Source: Putridiphycobacter sp965230485 (GTDB lineage Bacteria; Bacteroidota; Bacteroidia; Flavobacteriales_D; Crocinitomicaceae). From it: 64,000 bases of DNA. The DNA lies in assembly GCA_965230485.1 (NCBI GenBank), contig CBDDLA010000001.1, forward strand, positions 2,108,001-2,172,000, written 5' to 3'. Below, one piece after another: positions 61,698 to 64,000 of this stretch (positions are counted from its first letter, which is position 1; the number at the start of each line of letters is the position of its first letter). Made by a program: the position numbers and the translations under genes. Below the pieces are notes generated by a model, which was not told where the DNA came from, ran no database searches, and was given only the letters and a program-made list of their open reading frames with translations.

Positions 61698-64000
61698 TTA
61701 ATTCTTAATAACTCTTACTTTTTCAGATAGTGTCTCAGAATTTACTTCTACCACATATAAACCAGCTTCTAACTGAGTCATATCGATAGTGTAATTTCCT
61801 GAATGGTTAGATATGTCTTGAGAGACAACCATTTTACCTTGTGCATCATATATAACAATCATTGCAGACCCTTCAATAGAAAGATTAGCGATTGTTAAGA
61901 TGTCATTAACAGGGTTAGGGAACATGTCAAGGCTAGAAACATTTGTTTCATCTAAACCTAAACAGTTATCATTTACGTTAATGCTTACTACCGCAGTATC
62001 AGCCTCACAAGTACCATTTCCAGCTACTCTGTAATAGAAATTGTAAGTACCATACTGTACGCCATATGCATCAAAGACTCCACTTGTTACGTTAAATTGG
62101 TTATTTGCATCACTCCATGTTCCACCTAAGTCAGCGAAGCCTTGAATATGATTCATTAACAATACATCTTCGGTATTACAAGTTGAGAAATAACCGTCCA
62201 TACCTGCATTTGGAGGGCTAACAGTTGTGATTGATGTTGTCACACTATCTGCCCCACAAGCATTTACTATCACATAGTCAAAACTATATGTTCCTGCTCC
62301 TGTTGGTAAACTAATTGTACTTGCAGAACCTGGTACAGTAAAGCCAGGAGCTACTACAGATGGGTTATACCATATACCGGTAGTTGTAGTGTAACCATCA
62401 ATGGCATCAAATAAATCGAATGATGACCCGTCACCACACAAGGTCAACGGTGTAGGCGTACCTGCACCTGGTGCAGGAATATCTGTAATTGAGATTCCAA
62501 ATGTTCCTGGGTCAAATCTAGCCTCGTTACCATCATTGACATTATCAACCATGATGTAATAAAACTGACCTGGATTTAAATCACATAATAATACTCTAGA
62601 ACCTGCTATCGCAGTCTGATCTGTTCTGAAGTTACCCGTGAACGCCTGATCGATAGACTCAAGATTATCAAATGAATTAGCACCTAATAATGAGAAGTTA
62701 CTTATGATATTACAATTTCCAACTTCATAAACTGCTATTTCGGCCATAGTTTCCTCAGCAAGTGTAATATCATTTACAGTTGATATTTCAACTTTACCTG
62801 AAGCTGGTGTTTTAAATTTAAACCAAACTGGATTATCAACACCATTAGGCTGAATCCATGTATCTTGCCACCATGTTGCATCAGTTGCATGAACACCTAA
62901 GTTATTTGTTAATGGTGGTCTAATTGCATTCTCACCATTTACAGTAGCACCAACATTAGTGTGAATATTTACATTTCCATCAACTAATAATTCAATTGCA
63001 CCACAAGCTAAATCGTTTGCTAATAAAGTAGTGAAATCAAATGGTCCAACCCAAACAGAGTTTCCATCAAGACCACCACATACTGCTCTTACATAGTATT
63101 GGTAAGGTGCAGCAGCATTTAATCCTTGAGCGTAAATATCACTCGTTGTATTAGAAGTACCGCCATCTTGAGGACCACCAACATCACCAATATTTATGTC
63201 AGGATCAAATCCAGGGAATCCCCAAACAACATCCCACATAGTTTCACCAGCACCAGGCTGCCAATTTAAGGTAGCCGCTGTGTTAGTAATATTTAATATT
63301 GATAAGTTAGTAGGTGCAGGACAAGCTGCTACTGTTTTAAAGCAGTATGGTCCAGCCCACAGAGAACTTGAATCTGGGGTAGCACCACAGTTAGACTGTA
63401 CATAATAACAGTATTCAGTATCTGGTGTTAATCCAGTTAAGTTAGCATTGGCAGATCCAATTGAATAATTAAGTCCTGTTCCTAAAGTGAAACCTGGCTC
63501 TCCGTACTCAATGGTATAATTAGTAGTTGTTCCACTAACATTCCAGAAAATATTTGCTGAAATTGTTGTAATAGTATTAGCTCCTAAACCTGTTGGCATT
63601 GGACAGAATTCATTTGTAGTAAATGAAAACGGACCTACCCAAATAGATTCATCTCCACCACCACAATCAGCTTGAATATAATAGTCATAGTTCGTATTTG
63701 GCACTAAACCAGAAAGTGTAGTTGGATTACTTGTTGCTACATGGTTTCCTGTTCCCATACTTGGATCATTAACTCCTTGCAGGAACCCTGCAAATCCATA
63801 ATTAATATTCCACATAGTTTCTCCACCACCCGGCGTCCAATCTAAAACGTATTTAAATGGATCTAGTGGATCTGGTGAAGCACCTAGTGCACTTGGTTCA
63901 GGACATGTACAAACTGTTCCAATATCTATCGGTCCAACCCATAATGATCTTAATGGAGGTGTTGCAGCTGCATCACAAACCTCTCTAACATACATGTGGT
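61698..64000 (-). CDS. T9SS-secreted fibronectin-III protein, C-terminal part (5' end beyond the window)
   Basis: Open frame to the right edge (767 codons); the apparent ATG at 63995 is inside a fibronectin-III strand, so the gene begins outside. Three complete FN3-like modules and one partial are seen, each starting CP-P-L and ending in WVGPF-FTT (CPMPTGLGANTITTISANIFW; CPAPTNLSILNITNTAATLNW). A Fn3-like/PPC-type region with ATWWQDTWIQPNGVDNPVWFKF follows, then Ig-like modules (CGDGSSFDLFDAIDGY) and a T9SS sorting domain (about 690-767; SSLDMFPNPVNDILTIANLSIEGSAM, AGLYVVEVNSETLSEKV). A large adhesive or enzyme-bearing surface protein is likely. Confidence 0.88.
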   Translation of the reverse strand, partial: HMYVREVCDAAATPPLRSLWVGPIDIGTVCTCPEPSALGASPDPLDPFKYVLDWTPGGGETMWNINYGFAGFLQGVNDPSMGTGNHVATSNPTTLSGLVPNTNYDYYIQADCGGGDESIWVGPFSFTTNEFCPMPTGLGANTITTISANIFWNVSGTTTNYTIEYGEPGFTLGTGLNYSIGSANANLTGLTPDTEYCYYVQSNCGATPDSSSLWAGPYCFKTVAACPAPTNLSILNITNTAATLNWQPGAGETMWDVVWGFPGFDPDINIGDVGGPQDGGTSNTTSDIYAQGLNAAAPYQYYVRAVCGGLDGNSVWVGPFDFTTLLANDLACGAIELLVDGNVNIHTNVGATVNGENAIRPPLTNNLGVHATDATWWQDTWIQPNGVDNPVWFKFKTPASGKVEISTVNDITLAEETMAEIAVYEVGNCNIISNFSLLGANSFDNLESIDQAFTGNFRTDQTAIAGSRVLLCDLNPGQFYYIMVDNVNDGNEARFDPGTFGISITDIPAPGAGTPTPLTLCGDGSSFDLFDAIDGYTTTTGIWYNPSVVAPGFTVPGSASTISLPTGAGTYSFDYVIVNACGADSVTTSITTVSPPNAGMDGYFSTCNTEDVLLMNHIQGFADLGGTWSDANNQFNVTSGVFDAYGVQYGTYNFYYRVAGNGTCEADTAVVSINVNDNCLGLDETNVSSLDMFPNPVNDILTIANLSIEGSAMIVIYDAQGKMVVSQDISNHSGNYTIDMTQLEAGLYVVEVNSETLSEKVRVIKN

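Noticed and set aside
1..64000. CRISPR array, insertion sequence, prophage or toxin-antitoxin module
   Set aside because: I saw no regularly spaced repeats, transposase or integrase motifs, or small overlapping toxin-antitoxin genes anywhere in the window.

Overview
The window is about 64 kb of an AT-rich bacterial chromosome from a Bacteroidota member, most likely a free-living and probably marine Flavobacteriales-like or Cytophagales-like lineage. The evidence is proteins with type IX secretion (T9SS) C-terminal sorting tails, a TonB-dependent receptor with a carboxypeptidase-regulatory-like N-domain, DUF5723/DUF2911/DUF3127/DUF2723/DUF983 family proteins, a LytS/LytTR pair with a two-component-propeller sensor, the sodium/proton antiporter NhaD, and promoters of the TAnnTTTG type. 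I see no plasmid, phage, insertion sequence, rRNA or CRISPR array. Family names come from recognising sequence, not from a search.

Layout. 1-2281: 5' part of a TonB-dependent receptor gene. 2282-2805: tRNA-Val(TAC) with a clear promoter and terminator, plus a short duplicated tRNA 3'-end fragment. 2806-8617: a co-directional run of glutamate-type dehydrogenase, NhaD, ExbB, ExbD, TonB and FolC, read right to left. 8749-11790: DUF2911 lipoprotein, kynureninase and two small envelope proteins. 11906-16197: a tightly coupled four-gene operon encoding a sterol-desaturase-family enzyme, a StlD/DarB-type ketosynthase with a C-terminal heme-oxygenase-like domain, a fatty acid desaturase and an unknown protein. 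16269-24153: housekeeping and envelope genes (RDD protein, QueD, DUF5723 protein, AlkD, Ung). 24251-33415: a T9SS-secreted protein, then a sensor kinase and LytTR regulator with overlapping 3' ends, a CBS protein, an exonuclease and a TPR-LuxR regulator. 34151-36033: an AraC regulator upstream of a carboxymuconolactone-decarboxylase-family and a cupredoxin-like gene, with a 21-bp-spaced repeat between them. 36138-47878: metabolic and envelope genes including a 1287-residue DUF2723 membrane protein, RidA, a second TonB and AnmK. 47990-59997: acyl-CoA dehydrogenase, DUF983-thioredoxin pair, radical SAM/SPASM protein, isopentenyl diphosphate isomerase, M28 peptidase, thymidine kinase, YihY and YceI. 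60035-64000: a long helical protein and the 3' part of a large T9SS fibronectin-III protein.

The best candidate for an undescribed system is the 11.9-16.2 kb operon. It places three predicted di-iron-type enzymes (two membrane His-box enzymes and one heme-oxygenase-like domain fused to a ketosynthase) beside a protein of unknown function, behind its own -7 promoter element. DarA and DarC, the usual partners of a DarB ketosynthase, are not in the window. This suggests a modified long-chain acyl or polyketide-like lipid whose structure cannot be read from the DNA.
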